Assembly (NCBI GenBank): GCA_019671135.1
Contig: JAHRHY010000004.1
Coordinates: 868,001-932,000 of the forward strand
Direction of reading: 5' to 3'
DNA: 64,000 nucleotides
DNA from: Linnemannia hyalina
Taxonomy: Eukaryota; Mortierellomycota; Mortierellomycetes; Mortierellales; Mortierellaceae
Part shown: in pieces, positions 23,441 through 34,541 of the stretch
How the letters are laid out: each line of letters starts with the position of its first letter
Numbering within the stretch: position 1 is the stretch's first letter
Made by a program: the position numbers and the translations under genes
Notes under the pieces: generated by a model
The model's database searches: none
Seen by the model: the letters and a program-made list of their open reading frames with translations, nothing else
Told to the model about the DNA's origin: nothing

Positions 23441-24768
23441 CATATAGGTGTTGAAGATCTGGAGAAGCGATCAGAAATATCAGAAATACATGCAATTCAG
23501 ATACCATTAAGAAAACGTGACATGTGACCAATTGGGTGAGGGAAGCCATGGGGCAGGCATGGGTAGCATCGATGGATTACATATGTCCAAGAAGGTACAT
23601 TTACACAAAGCGAGAGGCAGCAAGCGAGCAAGCGACCCCCGTTCCCGTTTCTTACGTCGTACATCGATGAGACACGCAGTGTGTATGTGTCGTTAAAAGA
23701 ACTACCAAGAGGCATAATATTTATTATTGATTGTTCTCTTTGTGTTCCCATCCCTCTTTCTGTCTCTCCTTGTTTGCTCCTTCCTTCACCTTCTAGAGTC
23801 ATTTCTACAACGACGTAAGACAGAAGTGACAAACCCCCGCAGCGCTTTTCTCTCTTTTCACGCCCCCGTGCTTCGCCGCGTCTGCTGTTGTCGTCTTCTC
23901 TTTTCTTCTCGTTACTCACACTCTGCAGCTGCTGCCTCTTCGTCCTTGTTTTCCTTCTTCCTTTCCTTCCCATCTGTCACCCCACCCCTCTCATCTCATA
24001 CATCCCCACTTATTACCATCACCCCGATCCCACACTCACTCTTGCACTCGCCCATACCAATACTAATCACTCTTTTGAAAAACAGAAAAAAAAAGGATCA
24101 CATCCACACCCACACCCACACCCATACACGACCAACAGCAACAATCGCTTCACCTTTCAACGTAGCAAACAGCACCTACAACTACAACAAACCCTAGTCA
24201 CCCTTTTTGCATACTCTTTGAACATACTCCTTTTCGTTGTTAATCTGCTGGAGTCGTCATTCGCTTGACTTGCTTCGCCATACCCTTTTATCGCCTCCCT
24301 TCTTTTTATTATCCTCTGCTTAACCTGTTCATTCTACGTTCTTTCGTCCTTCTCTCTTCCTTCCTCCTTCCTTCCTCTCTCTCTCTCTCTCTCTCTCTTC
24401 TCTTTTCGCTCCAACAACTTATCCACAACGACTTGCACTGACGCCACCCTTGAGCTTGTGCACCAACACCACCTCCTCTCACACTCTTCCCAGACTCTCG
24501 TCCTTCATTCCTTGCTTTCTTGTATCTCCAACAGACTCCCATACATTCACTCTCACTCTCTGCCATTGACACCCTTTTCCATCAACAAGGAAACAAGGAC
24601 CAGATTAACTAAAAGAACAACTCCCAGCCTCGACATTCCGATTTCAACCTTCGACCCCTCTTCAGACGACCCCTTGACCTCGCATTATTATCTCCTTGTC
24701 CTCAACTCTTTGTCTCCTATTGTGTCTCGTCTGACAACCATCGGGTTTCGAGATACGCTTGCCTGGAC
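23441..24768. other. Intergenic region and long pyrimidine-rich leader of the Atg11 gene
   Basis: From about 23720 to 24768 the plus strand is dominated by C and T, including a CT microsatellite near 24376-24396 and a CCCACA repeat near 24102-24122. Frames on either strand are low-complexity Ser/Leu/His products of this bias. No gene is supported. Confidence 0.5.
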
Positions 24769-27700
24769 ATGAAGCTCTATCGAGCAGAGACGGGCAAGCG
24801 CGTGGTTATACCTCAGCTTCGGCCCAATGACGGGTAAGTTGTCATGCTTTGTGATAACTCTGACGATCTTTGTTTTTGGTCACCTAACTCGTTAAGTCTT
24901 GTGTTGGTTTGCATTTTGCCACCATTTTGCAATGAAAGCATCCCTCTCTGAGGGAAGAATTGACCCTTCCTTTCGTTCACACAGTGTGATCTATAAACAA
25001 GCTTTATTTGCATGGGTCCTAGTCCCGATGGGCAAGGGAGAGAAGGGCCCTTGAACAATAGGAAGAGTGTGTGTGAACGTGTTTATTGGGGAGAAAAGGG
25101 GAAAAGGGCCAGAGTGAAATACGATATGAGCGAGTACCCCACAACAACAGTAACCCAACAACACGAACAACAAGGATCTCTCATATCGCTCTCTGAATAA
25201 GCTGTTCTCATGACTGACTGACTGACGTTTTTTTATTAATATTCTGTCGTTCGTTTCATTGTCTGCTCCTCTTTTAATATTCTCGAATCCTTGTCTCGTA
25301 TAGACTCGACACATTGCGCCTTGCAATTGAAAAGGCGACCAGGGTCCCGCAAGGCTCTCAGATCCTGATGACTTCTGATGGCCTGCAACTGAAGTCCGAT
25401 ATGATGTTCGACGCCATCACATCAACTGGCAAGGTAAATCACACATGCTGGCATTACAAGGTGTATCATTGGGCGAATGAAGCGAACCTTCTTCTTTTCA
25501 TGGACAAAAGCAAGTAGTAAAAAATTGAGAAAAAATGGCGCATATGGTTTATTTCTCTATACCTCGACAATCGTCTGATTCCAATATCGCCTGGGCCTCA
25601 TTAATGTCGCTGGGGAATGAAGAAAGGCTAGCAGGATATTCGAGGGATGGACGCAAGGAGGCGTCGATGAGATCGAAGGAGAATAAGTTGGGTCAGTGAA
25701 GAGGGCCCGAAAAAGGAGGCGCAGGATAATAAGAACAAAGAAAGGTTGATTTTTCAGGAACACGCACCATACATTCGACTTGTTGACCTTCTCTGGGCAA
25801 CCACACAACACAATACGGGACAATAATTCTTTGATGGCACTCCAAAAGACATACCACCTGAGCCATCTCTTTCGCTATTTATGCGCTGCCTTCTTTTTCT
25901 TCGGACGTGGATTTGGCGTAACATTAACAAGCACAAGTAGGATAGAACGGACCAACAATAGCAAGGACACACACCTAACTACAAGACCATGACACGACTC
26001 AGCACCAATGGCAGACGACCAGTCTTGCCCCCCCTTCTTTGCAAAGCGCAAAAATTAATTCCCCTTCCAGACGCATGCAGTACAAAAGGAAGACATCACA
26101 TGGTTCTAATAAGAGGGGACAAAACGCTAACCCAGGGGAGGTGCAAAGAACAAGGAAGGAAGGATAAAGAGAGCGCTCAGATGACTCGGGTTATCAACAA
26201 TAACAACAAACGGGACGCACACCTGCTTGCGTGGGTCCTCGACTCGGAACACGGGCACACGCGGTCATTCTTCTTCCTTTCACGTTCTTTCAAACCAACC
26301 AGGGCATACGTGGCATCCAGACAACTAATCGACCCATTTTCCTTCTCTTGCTGCGCCCTTAGGATGAATACACCATTATGGTCTACAACAGAGAGGTCCT
26401 CACGACGGACATCTCCAGCAGCATCCTCACACTCACGGAACAAGCACGGACAGAACCAACCATCCTCGCACTTACTGTATCGCAACTAGAGGCAACAATA
26501 ACACCCTCTCGACCAGAATCACCTTCGGCAAACAGGGCATGGGGTAGTCGGTTTCAGCGGACCTTTGAAGCCTACGTCGACCATATCATGGCTTATTACA
26601 AGGCCATTGTGGCTCATGCTGGAGTGTGTGAACGGATTATGGAGGAGCTGAGGATGCAGTCCTTGGCTGTGCAAGTCGCCTTGACCAACTTGGACGCTCA
26701 CAGTCGGTAAGTGTATCAGGACACCTTGATAGACCGGAACCTTAATTGCACAGTGTGTTTATAACCAGAAGCACATGACTAACATGTTTCGTACAATAGG
26801 TCTGTACTGGAGACGTTTGAAAAGTTCAATGCCTTTGCTACCAAGGAACTCACAAAGCAAGCGCGACTCCTTCAATCGTATGTTGACATTTCCCGTTATT
26901 CCATTATTTTGTTACTACGTTGGTATGCATTGGTGTGTGCTAACATTTTGTCCGCACCTCTTTTTTTTCATGACAGATTTCCTCGGGACATTGAGGCCCT
27001 TCGACAAATCAGAGTTCACCCTGCGCTACTTCCACCTGACTCACCGGAACGGTACATCTCCGACTTTATCCCGACCGACAAACTCATTCTGTGGGCGGAG
27101 CGCTGTCGAGAAATCCACGAGGAGCTTCTTCGGGACGGGAAGAACTTGTCCAAGTCGATCAAAGAGGTGCAGGAAGGCACCGTTGCTATCCGCAGCAACA
27201 GCGGCATCAAGTAAGTCTTCGATCTTCAATCCGATCCGCACAGTGATATTCTTAATTGGGCAACTACTAACCACGGTGCATTTCTCTTTAACTCCAATTA
27301 CAAACAGTCTTGCACAGCTGGAGAGCGCAATGGAAGATATCCTTCACACTGTTGAGCAACAAAGTCAGATCCGACAATGCGCTGAGCGAGGTATGAATGC
27401 CTCTAGTCTATTTACTGTAGTTGCACGACTGTCGACTCTACAGGGCCAATGCTAACTCTGCATCACTACTTTTACATATGCTTAGATCAATCGCGAGTCA
27501 AGGAACGCGTCTTGGAGATCTCTAGGGCTGAAGGATTTTCAGGATCGGCGTCAACGCTGGAGGCACTGGGACGTCTGGCAGAGGTCTACAAAACCGACTA
27601 CATCGCCACGTCTCACCAGTCGGACGAAATGTTGCGGGACAAGCTTAGCATTTTTATTTCCGCCAAGCGATCGCAGACCGCCAACCTCATCTCCCAGCTG

Positions 27701-30700
27701 ATGCATATTTCCAAACTGCAGTCCACCATCGCCAGTATACCGCCCAATCTTGCCAGCTTAGACGATGCACTTCGCAAACGAGATGCTGACTTTAGCCAGC
27801 TTGTGTATGTTCAGCGGATCCCAATCGCATACGGTGCCCTTGTGGTCGAGATTGTACGTCGACGGGAGTACGCAAGACTCCTTCTCCAAAAGTCCCAGCA
27901 GTTAGCCGAGGTCATGTCCCGATTCAGACAAATGGAGCAGAGGCGGCGAGACTCATTCCGAACTGAGGTCGCCAAATTTGTGCCTGTCGTTGTCCCAGGA
28001 CTGGACGATGTGCCGCCATTCTGCGAGATCAACGCTCTCCACACCCGCGACCGACTCCCGCCCTTCACCAGAGAACATGTCACAGAGTTCGAGCGCCTTG
28101 TGAATCAGCTGAGTGTCGGACTGGGAGGACAAGGATCGGAAACCGCCGAGAGTCACGTCTTGGGAGCTGACCAATCCATGGCAGGAGCGAGCTCCATCAG
28201 CGGCGAGTCCAATCAGGATGCTCTTTCGAAACTGCGAGTAACCCTTGTCAAGATGACGGCTCAGATGGATGTCATGGGCGGCGAGTTTGACAGGATTCTC
28301 GAGAAGAGCTTCTTGACAGAGAAGATCCAGAGATTGGAAGAGGACAATGCCAAGCTTCGAGCGGACATGTCGCGCGTTGATATTCAGCAGCGTTCAGGAA
28401 CTCCTCAATTGGCTCAGCTCCCATATCCACGTCATAACACACCAGTGGGAGGTGCCGGTGGCTCTGTCGGTGCAGGATCTTCGACGGCTGTTGCTGCTGG
28501 AGGGGCATCTGCAAACATACCGGCCTCGCCCAATCTGAGTAGACAGCCCTCGCGAGGAGGAAGCAGCAGTAATGCTGGACGTAGCGCGGAGACCGATGAC
28601 CAACAGCCGGGCTTGCAACAGCAAGTTCAACAGAATCAGCGCCTCACAAAGGAGAATGGCGAACTCGCAAGCAAGATCAAAGCTTATGAGGCTAGGATTC
28701 GGTCACTTGAGGATTTGCTGTACCAGAACTTCCGTACTGGATCCAGTGCCGATTCTTCGGTTTCGAGCAAGGAATCTCGCCATCATCTGTCCGTCTCCCC
28801 CAACTCTGACCAGCCCTGGAAGGATCCGGAGGATATCCAAGCCGCCCGCACCCAATCGCAAGCCAAGGAACAGGAGCGGAAGCGTGATGAGGAGCGGTTG
28901 GTGAGTCTGGAACAGGAAGTACAGGAAAAGGCTCAGCAGTTGGAGCAAGCAGAGGTGAAACTCCGTCACGAGCGCGCCCACAACGAACAGGCTACCGCTG
29001 TCAACGAAGAGGCATGTTTTATTGACTATTTGCAGAAATTATAATATCATATGTGAGACTGTCGCTACAGAACTCATTCTGACTAACGAACTTATTTTTA
29101 TTTCAACCTTACTTCTTGCAGCTTCGTCAAGAACTCTTGGAACTCAAGTTGCTTTCAGCGACGTCTGAGGAAACATCGGATGACAACTCTGTCAGCACCA
29201 CCGCGATCCAACGTCGATCTGACGAGCTCGAGCTGGAGCTGAAAGGAATGATCACCAAATACGACCACCTCCTTCAGCACCACGAGAAGGAGACCGAGGT
29301 TCAGGCGGTTGAGACAAAGGCATTCAAGGAACGGATCGATGAACTCACCAACCAGATGGCACTGGAGAAGGAAATTCTCGAAGGTCAACTCGATCAGGTC
29401 AAACGATCCGCAGAAGAGGCCTCGGAGAGGGTGGTCGAGCTGGAGAATGAACTCGAGGTCGTCAACGAGGAGCTGCAGAACAAGGTTCTAGAACTCGAGG
29501 AGGAGCTGGAGAATCATGCTGCGGAGCACAAGGACGTCACGGCTCGCGCAGAAGAGCAGGAGAGACAACTCGAGTCACACCGTGCTGTGCATGATGATAT
29601 TCTGGCCCAGTTGAAGGATCGCGAGAAGGAACTCACCACCGCATTGGAGGATGGTCAAGCGGCCAAGGTGGTCCATGCCAAGATACAGGAGGACTACTCC
29701 AATCTGCAGGACACCCACGCCCAACTCAAAAAAGATCATGCGGCTCTGTCCGAGTCTCTTAAGGACACAGAGTCGTCTCGAGATGAGCTGGCGCAGCAAG
29801 TCGAGGCCCATCGCAAACAAGTTTCGGACCTAGAGGCGCAGCGGGAGGCATACAATGTTGATGTGGAGATGCGACTGGAGGAGGCCAAAACGATGGTGCG
29901 ACGTGCAGAGGCGGACTGGAGGGAGAAGTCGGGGCTGTTGGATCAAATGAAGCGCGCAACCAAGGATCTCGCCAATCCCCTCAAGCAGTGCCTTATTGTC
30001 GTTGGAATCCAGCAAGCGGAGCTCGAGATTTCCGACTTGGAGCAGGTCCGTGAGAAGTTGCAGGCGATTGAGGATGGAATCCAGGCCCTGATCAAGAAGC
30101 ACGCTGATGAGCAGAAGGAAGAGCGTGCGGCACATGAGGCTCATTTGACAGAGTTGCGCAAGGAGAACGAGACAAGCCAGGACGTCTTGAACTCGACCAT
30201 TAGCAGTCTCAAGAAAGCCTCTCAGGATGCCGCAGAAGGAACAGCTGCAGTCAGACAGGAGATGGAGTCCACTGTCAACCGTCTCAAGGAGGAGCTAGAG
30301 AATGTCAAGGTCCAGCAACGAGCGTCTGCCATCCCCGTGCCTCTGTCCACAACACCCATCTCTGAAATGCCAAAGGCATCGACTTCACCCGTCACCCCTA
30401 TGCCTCCGACTCAGCCCCACGGACTCACGGAGCCATCCGCCACCGCTGATTCTATGGTGGAATCGCTTCGTATCCGTGACCGTGTGTTGTTGAGCACTCT
30501 GGCCCTTGACCTGGGCATTCCCTTGCCCACGCTCTCTTCTGCAGACGATCAGGATGCTGCCTCCTATCCCACCTCATCTGTGCTTCTGGACCAGTCGGAA
30601 AAGAGAGGCAAATCAGGAAGCGCTTTGCTCGCACCTACCGCAGTTGTGGCAGGATCGGTCGTGTTGGGATCCACCAGTGGAAGCAGCCGCAGCTCTAGCA

Positions 30701-32434
30701 CGACTGTGCCTCTGCCCAAGGACATTCTTCAGACGTTTGACTTTTCCGACCTGAACGTCCCAGAGGTCACAGCCCTCATCAAGAAGAAGCTGTTTGATAC
30801 GGAGCATCTTCTCAAGAGATGGCAGCGGGAATGCAAGAACCTCAAGGAAAAGTACAACCGTGCTTCGGCCGAGGCCCACGAGAAGATTGCCTTCCGAAAC
30901 TTCAAGGTGGACGATCTGACTCTGTTCCTGCCTACAAGGAACTCGATCTCCAAGCCCTGGGCTGCGTTCAACATCAACTTCCCGCACTACTTTTTGCAAA
31001 TGACGCCATCCATGTCGAACCAGCTGCGGAACCGGGAGTGGATTGTTGCCAGGATCACGTCCATCACAGAGGCTGTTGTTGACAAACGCTTGGCTGTCGA
31101 AGCGGCGGCAACGGAAGACGAGACCGGAGGAACATCATCATCCAGCTCGAACGCCGTGTCTGCTCACAATCCCTTTGGTCTTGCAGATGGCGTCAAGTAT
31201 TACTTGCTAGATGCGACGAGCTGGAATGGATACCAAAGTCACAGCCACGGCCATGGAAAGTCATCATCGTATCATTCAAGCAGCGGGCGCGAGAGTAGCA
31301 GCAGTAGTAGCAAACTGCGACATCACTCCTCCACCTCGGCATTGAACGAGTCATCGTCCTCTTCCAGACGCGATCACGAACGGGCCCGAGACAGGAGAGA
31401 GCGAGAGCAAGATTCTGAACGTCGCAAGCATCGCGAACAGGGGGACGCTCAGGACGACGAATCTACGGCCCGGTTGAAAACCCTGGCTGAAGGCCAGGAG
31501 GATGATGCTTCATCTGTTCGCAGCAAGGAAGGAATGACGACTACTGAGGCTGACCCTTCCAAGACCTCCAACGCCAACCCATCTCTTTTGAGCTTGCTCC
31601 AGCCCGGTGGCGGAAGTCCGGAGAATTTCGCTGCAGGCGAAAGTCTAGCCAGCCCGGCGTCTACAGCGACATTGGCGTCAACATTGGCGACATCATCCAC
31701 ACCTACACCTAGAGGAGCTTTTGCAATTGATGTCAACAAGACTGCCGGTCATCAAGCTTCCAAGCCTCGCAGACCCGACTCGATGCACATTGATTCGACA
31801 GCCTCCTCGGTCCACGAGAGTTTGACGACCGCTCATCTTCCTCCAACAAACCCCTCTGGCATATCTGGAGCAGGAAATCGTTCGTCGCTGGGGGCCTCCG
31901 TCTCTGGCTCAGCACCCATTTCGATTCCTTATCAATCGGCTGCGACGAGTGCCCTCCGCGCGATTTCGAGCTCTGTTGGCAGCACTGGATCGGGAGGTTC
32001 AGGATCAATTTCCTCACTGCTGGCTCAGCAACTGGGGGGTAGCGGTGGTGGAAGTGGCTCGTCGACAACAGCGCTCGCCACCAACAGCCCTCCTCGGCCA
32101 ATGATATTGTCGTCTTCGCCCCACAAGATCGGAGTGTCGGCTGTGTCTGCGATGGGCACGACTGTAAGTGTCAGCAACACGACCGCGACTGGCACGTCAG
32201 TCCCTACACATGGTCACAGTCACGGACATGGACCTGGCAACCCACAAGGAGGATCGTCGTCGCCCAACCTTGGGTCGTCTTCGGGAGTGTTTGGGTCCTC
32301 ATCGAGCGTGCCCGTTCACCCAAGTCGCCTAAGCACCAGCAGCAACCGGGATGACCTGGAGCAGTTCGCAGTGTTTGCTACAGATGAGGACCAGGAGGAA
32401 GAGGATCGTCAACAGCAGCGTGAACACCAACAGC

Positions 32435-32468
<34 letters not shown>

Positions 32469-32562
32469 GCAGCAGCAGCAGCAGCAGTCGCATCGAAGTG
32501 GATTCAATAGAACTTCATCCTCCAGTTCCACCTGGCATGGCCAACCTGCTGGAGGCTTGTAA
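24769..32562 (+). CDS. ATG11: Autophagy scaffold protein Atg11 (RB1CC1/FIP200-like)
   Basis: Eight exons (24769-24833, 25304-25433, 26363-26706, 26800-26877, 26977-27210, 27308-27390, 27486-29011, 29122-32562) sum to 5,901 nt, or 1,966 residues. The start MKLYRAETGKRVVI opens a ubiquitin-like N-terminus (to about 85). An Atg17/Atg11-type helical region follows (about 90-560). Extensive coiled coil runs from about 700 to 1230. The C-terminal claw domain spans roughly 1415-1530, with FLPTRN, PWAAFNINFPHYFL and VKYYLLD. A Ser/His-rich disordered tail ends the protein, carrying Q20. Family role: tethering cargo receptors and the Atg1 kinase at the phagophore assembly site for selective autophagy. 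Intron 7 has a GC donor. Intron 2 is 929 bp. Exon phases all agree. Confidence 0.92.
32428..32487 (+). repeat. CAA/CAG trinucleotide repeat encoding Q20 in Atg11
   Basis: Twenty consecutive Gln codons lie near the C-terminus of Atg11. The 5' part is mainly CAA and the 3' third is pure CAG. Confidence 0.95.
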
Positions 32563-32614
32563 ATAGACCCCCCCTCAATGTTTTCTTCATTTTTTTTTCC
32601 TGACTGTTTGCACC

Positions 32615-32620
32615 AATAAA
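32615..32620 (+). terminator. Poly(A) signal candidate for Atg11
   Basis: AATAAA lies 53 bases after the stop codon. Confidence 0.45.
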
Positions 32621-32914
32621 CACTCGTCCCCATTGGACACTCGAACACTGTTGATCTTTACTGAGCGTTTACAGGAATACCTCTCTTTCACCCCAGGAAG
32701 ATGGATGTTTGACGAAAGGGTCGGGCCCTTTCCATGCAACACCTTCCGTCCTTAATCGTGCTTCAATCTTTCTGTGCCACTGCGCCTGCATAGTCCATCA
32801 AGAGATGATCATTGTATACACCGTGTGAAGAAGGGCTTTGGAATTGTTCAAGTGGTCAATAAGCGCGTTCGCTGCCTTTTGTTTTTTTAGTTCCTAATGG
32901 AGGAATTCACCAGC

Positions 32915-33018
32915 CCAAAATCAAAAAAAGACCGCTTCTCAAAGCGGTCCTGGCCTCCGTCCGGCTCTTATTGGCCAATCGTTTGAACCGCTTCTCAAAG
33001 CGGTTTTTTTGATTTTGG
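32915..33018. repeat. 104-bp inverted-repeat element with nested hairpins (MITE-like)
   Basis: The ends CCAAAATC (32915) and GATTTTGG (ending 33018), with the adjoining A7 and T7 runs, are inverted copies. Inside each end lies a near-identical hairpin, ACCGCTT-CTCA-AAGCGGT (in 32930-32950 and 32986-33005). A third, partial hairpin sequence follows at 33018-33030. The whole has the form of a small non-autonomous inverted-repeat element placed at the edge of the F-box array. No clear target-site duplication was found by eye. Confidence 0.6.
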
Positions 33019-33107
33019 ACCGCTTCTCCAGAACTTGCTGTTCACAGCCATTCACACCACTCAGAATCAACATCCTCCATCCCTCTCCGTCGCTCTTTGT
33101 CGTCCGC

Positions 33108-33844
33108 ATGCCACCACATCCGCTCGAGATCTCAGAAATACTCTCCCTCATTGAGAGGGCGGCTTTCAAACATAGGGCCTTCTGCCGCTGTCTCCGCGTT
33201 TCCAAGCTCTGGTGCAAGACCCTCCTTCTCCCGATTCTACAGTATGGGTTTTGGTCAGCACGCAACATGTACCGGCAGCAGCTATTGAGCGCTCATCGCC
33301 TTCTACTGAGGGAGTTACACATCTGCGGATGGGGCTCCACTCAAGTTCGATATGTCGCGTTTTCCATTGTAAAACCTCGTTGAGCTATTTATCTATGTTG
33401 AGGAGGATGAGGACAACAGAGATAACGAGGAGAATGAGGACGATGAGGAAAGAAGAATACGACGAGAATGCAGGAGTATGGATTTTTTTTTGCTCGCCCT
33501 TGCCCGAGAGCCTTCGGACCATTTGCCCCGCTGATTTGACACCCTGCGGCTGGAAGCATCTTCAAAGAACGCGGAAGTGTCGATTTCCTTGATTAGGGGT
33601 AGCTCAGTATCAGGATTCTATGACTTACACATCACACTCGATCACGACATGGGCAGTCTGGGCTCTCTGGTACTTGCGCACGCGTCAACACTGAAGGAGG
33701 AGGTGCATCTTGCCTTAGGCCAGGATAGGGAAGACGGTCCTCTCTGTCTTCGATTGCGGGTCAAATCCACAAGGCTACGACGATTTAGTCGCCAGTCCTT
33801 AATCGCTCGATTGGATTCGTCCTTTCTGGAGATATTGAAGCAGC

Positions 33845-33886
<42 letters not shown>

Positions 33887-34180
33887 CGGGGTGCCTTGCT
33901 GGAATCGGATTTGGGCCTGAAAATCTTCCACGGGTCGCGAGAGAACGCGAAATGAGACAAAAAAGATGATGGATATGTTGTCTTCTATGGGATGGAGGGG
34001 AGTAGAGGATGGCACCGGTGGTGGCTGCGGTGGGAGTGGCTACGTGTACGAAAGAATGAGTGCGGCAAAAGCTATTCATGCGCTCGAGTTGGTTCAAGTT
34101 CAACGGCAGCAGAGTCTCCGCGTGTTGGTTTTAGACGAATTGAAGCTGGAGACGGATGGATGGGTACCTTTGAATAATGG
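33108..34180 (+). pseudogene. Decayed F-box gene, first in the array
   Basis: The ATG at 33108 opens a frame with the array's F-box start (HPLEISEILSLIER, then CLRVSKLWCKTLLLPILQYGFW), which stops at 33383. The leucine-rich portion resumes in another frame near 33600-33840 (LVLAHASTLKEEVHL, LRLRVKSTRLRRF). The family C-terminus returns near 34065-34155 (ALELVQVQ, LRVLVLDELKLE). A long GT run interrupts the copy at 33847-33884. Much of the middle of the intact paralogues is missing. Frame breaks, a deletion and a microsatellite expansion make a functional product unlikely. Confidence 0.75.
33847..33884 (+). repeat. (GT)n microsatellite inside the decayed F-box gene
   Basis: About 19 GT units start right after a LEILKQQ-encoding stretch that in intact paralogues leads into the WGCRE motif. 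Confidence 0.9.
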
Positions 34181-34541
34181 ACGTGGTTTATTATTAATGG
34201 CCGAAATACCCTAGCTCTTGGTTGTGCTTTCAGTTCAGTTCAGGGCAATTGTTGCAGAGATTGTTGGTCGTTGGGGTGTAAGGTCGGCCATGGCATTGTT
34301 CTTTTAGCACGCCGCCCCTTTCAACCATTCATCCATGACGAGGTTTCTTATTCAAAAGCACGCGGAATCTTTCATGCATTGCCACGTATATTTTTTGATC
34401 AACTGCGTCACATAAAAACCCCATTTCCTCCTCTTTTCCTCTTACCATCTCATATCCTCGTTTTTCCCACCACAACCCCCACCATTCTTTTCTCCTCCTT
34501 CCTTCCCTCCTCTTCTATCTCTCCTTGTGCCCCCGTCAAAC

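Noticed and set aside
23727..24772. Several open frames before Atg11
   Set aside because: They fall in the pyrimidine-rich leader and have low-complexity products. Atg11's own start at 24769 is well supported.
28083..28630. Minus-strand and alternative-frame ORFs within Atg11
   Set aside because: All are shorter than and nested in a continuous exon with consistent coiled-coil coding.
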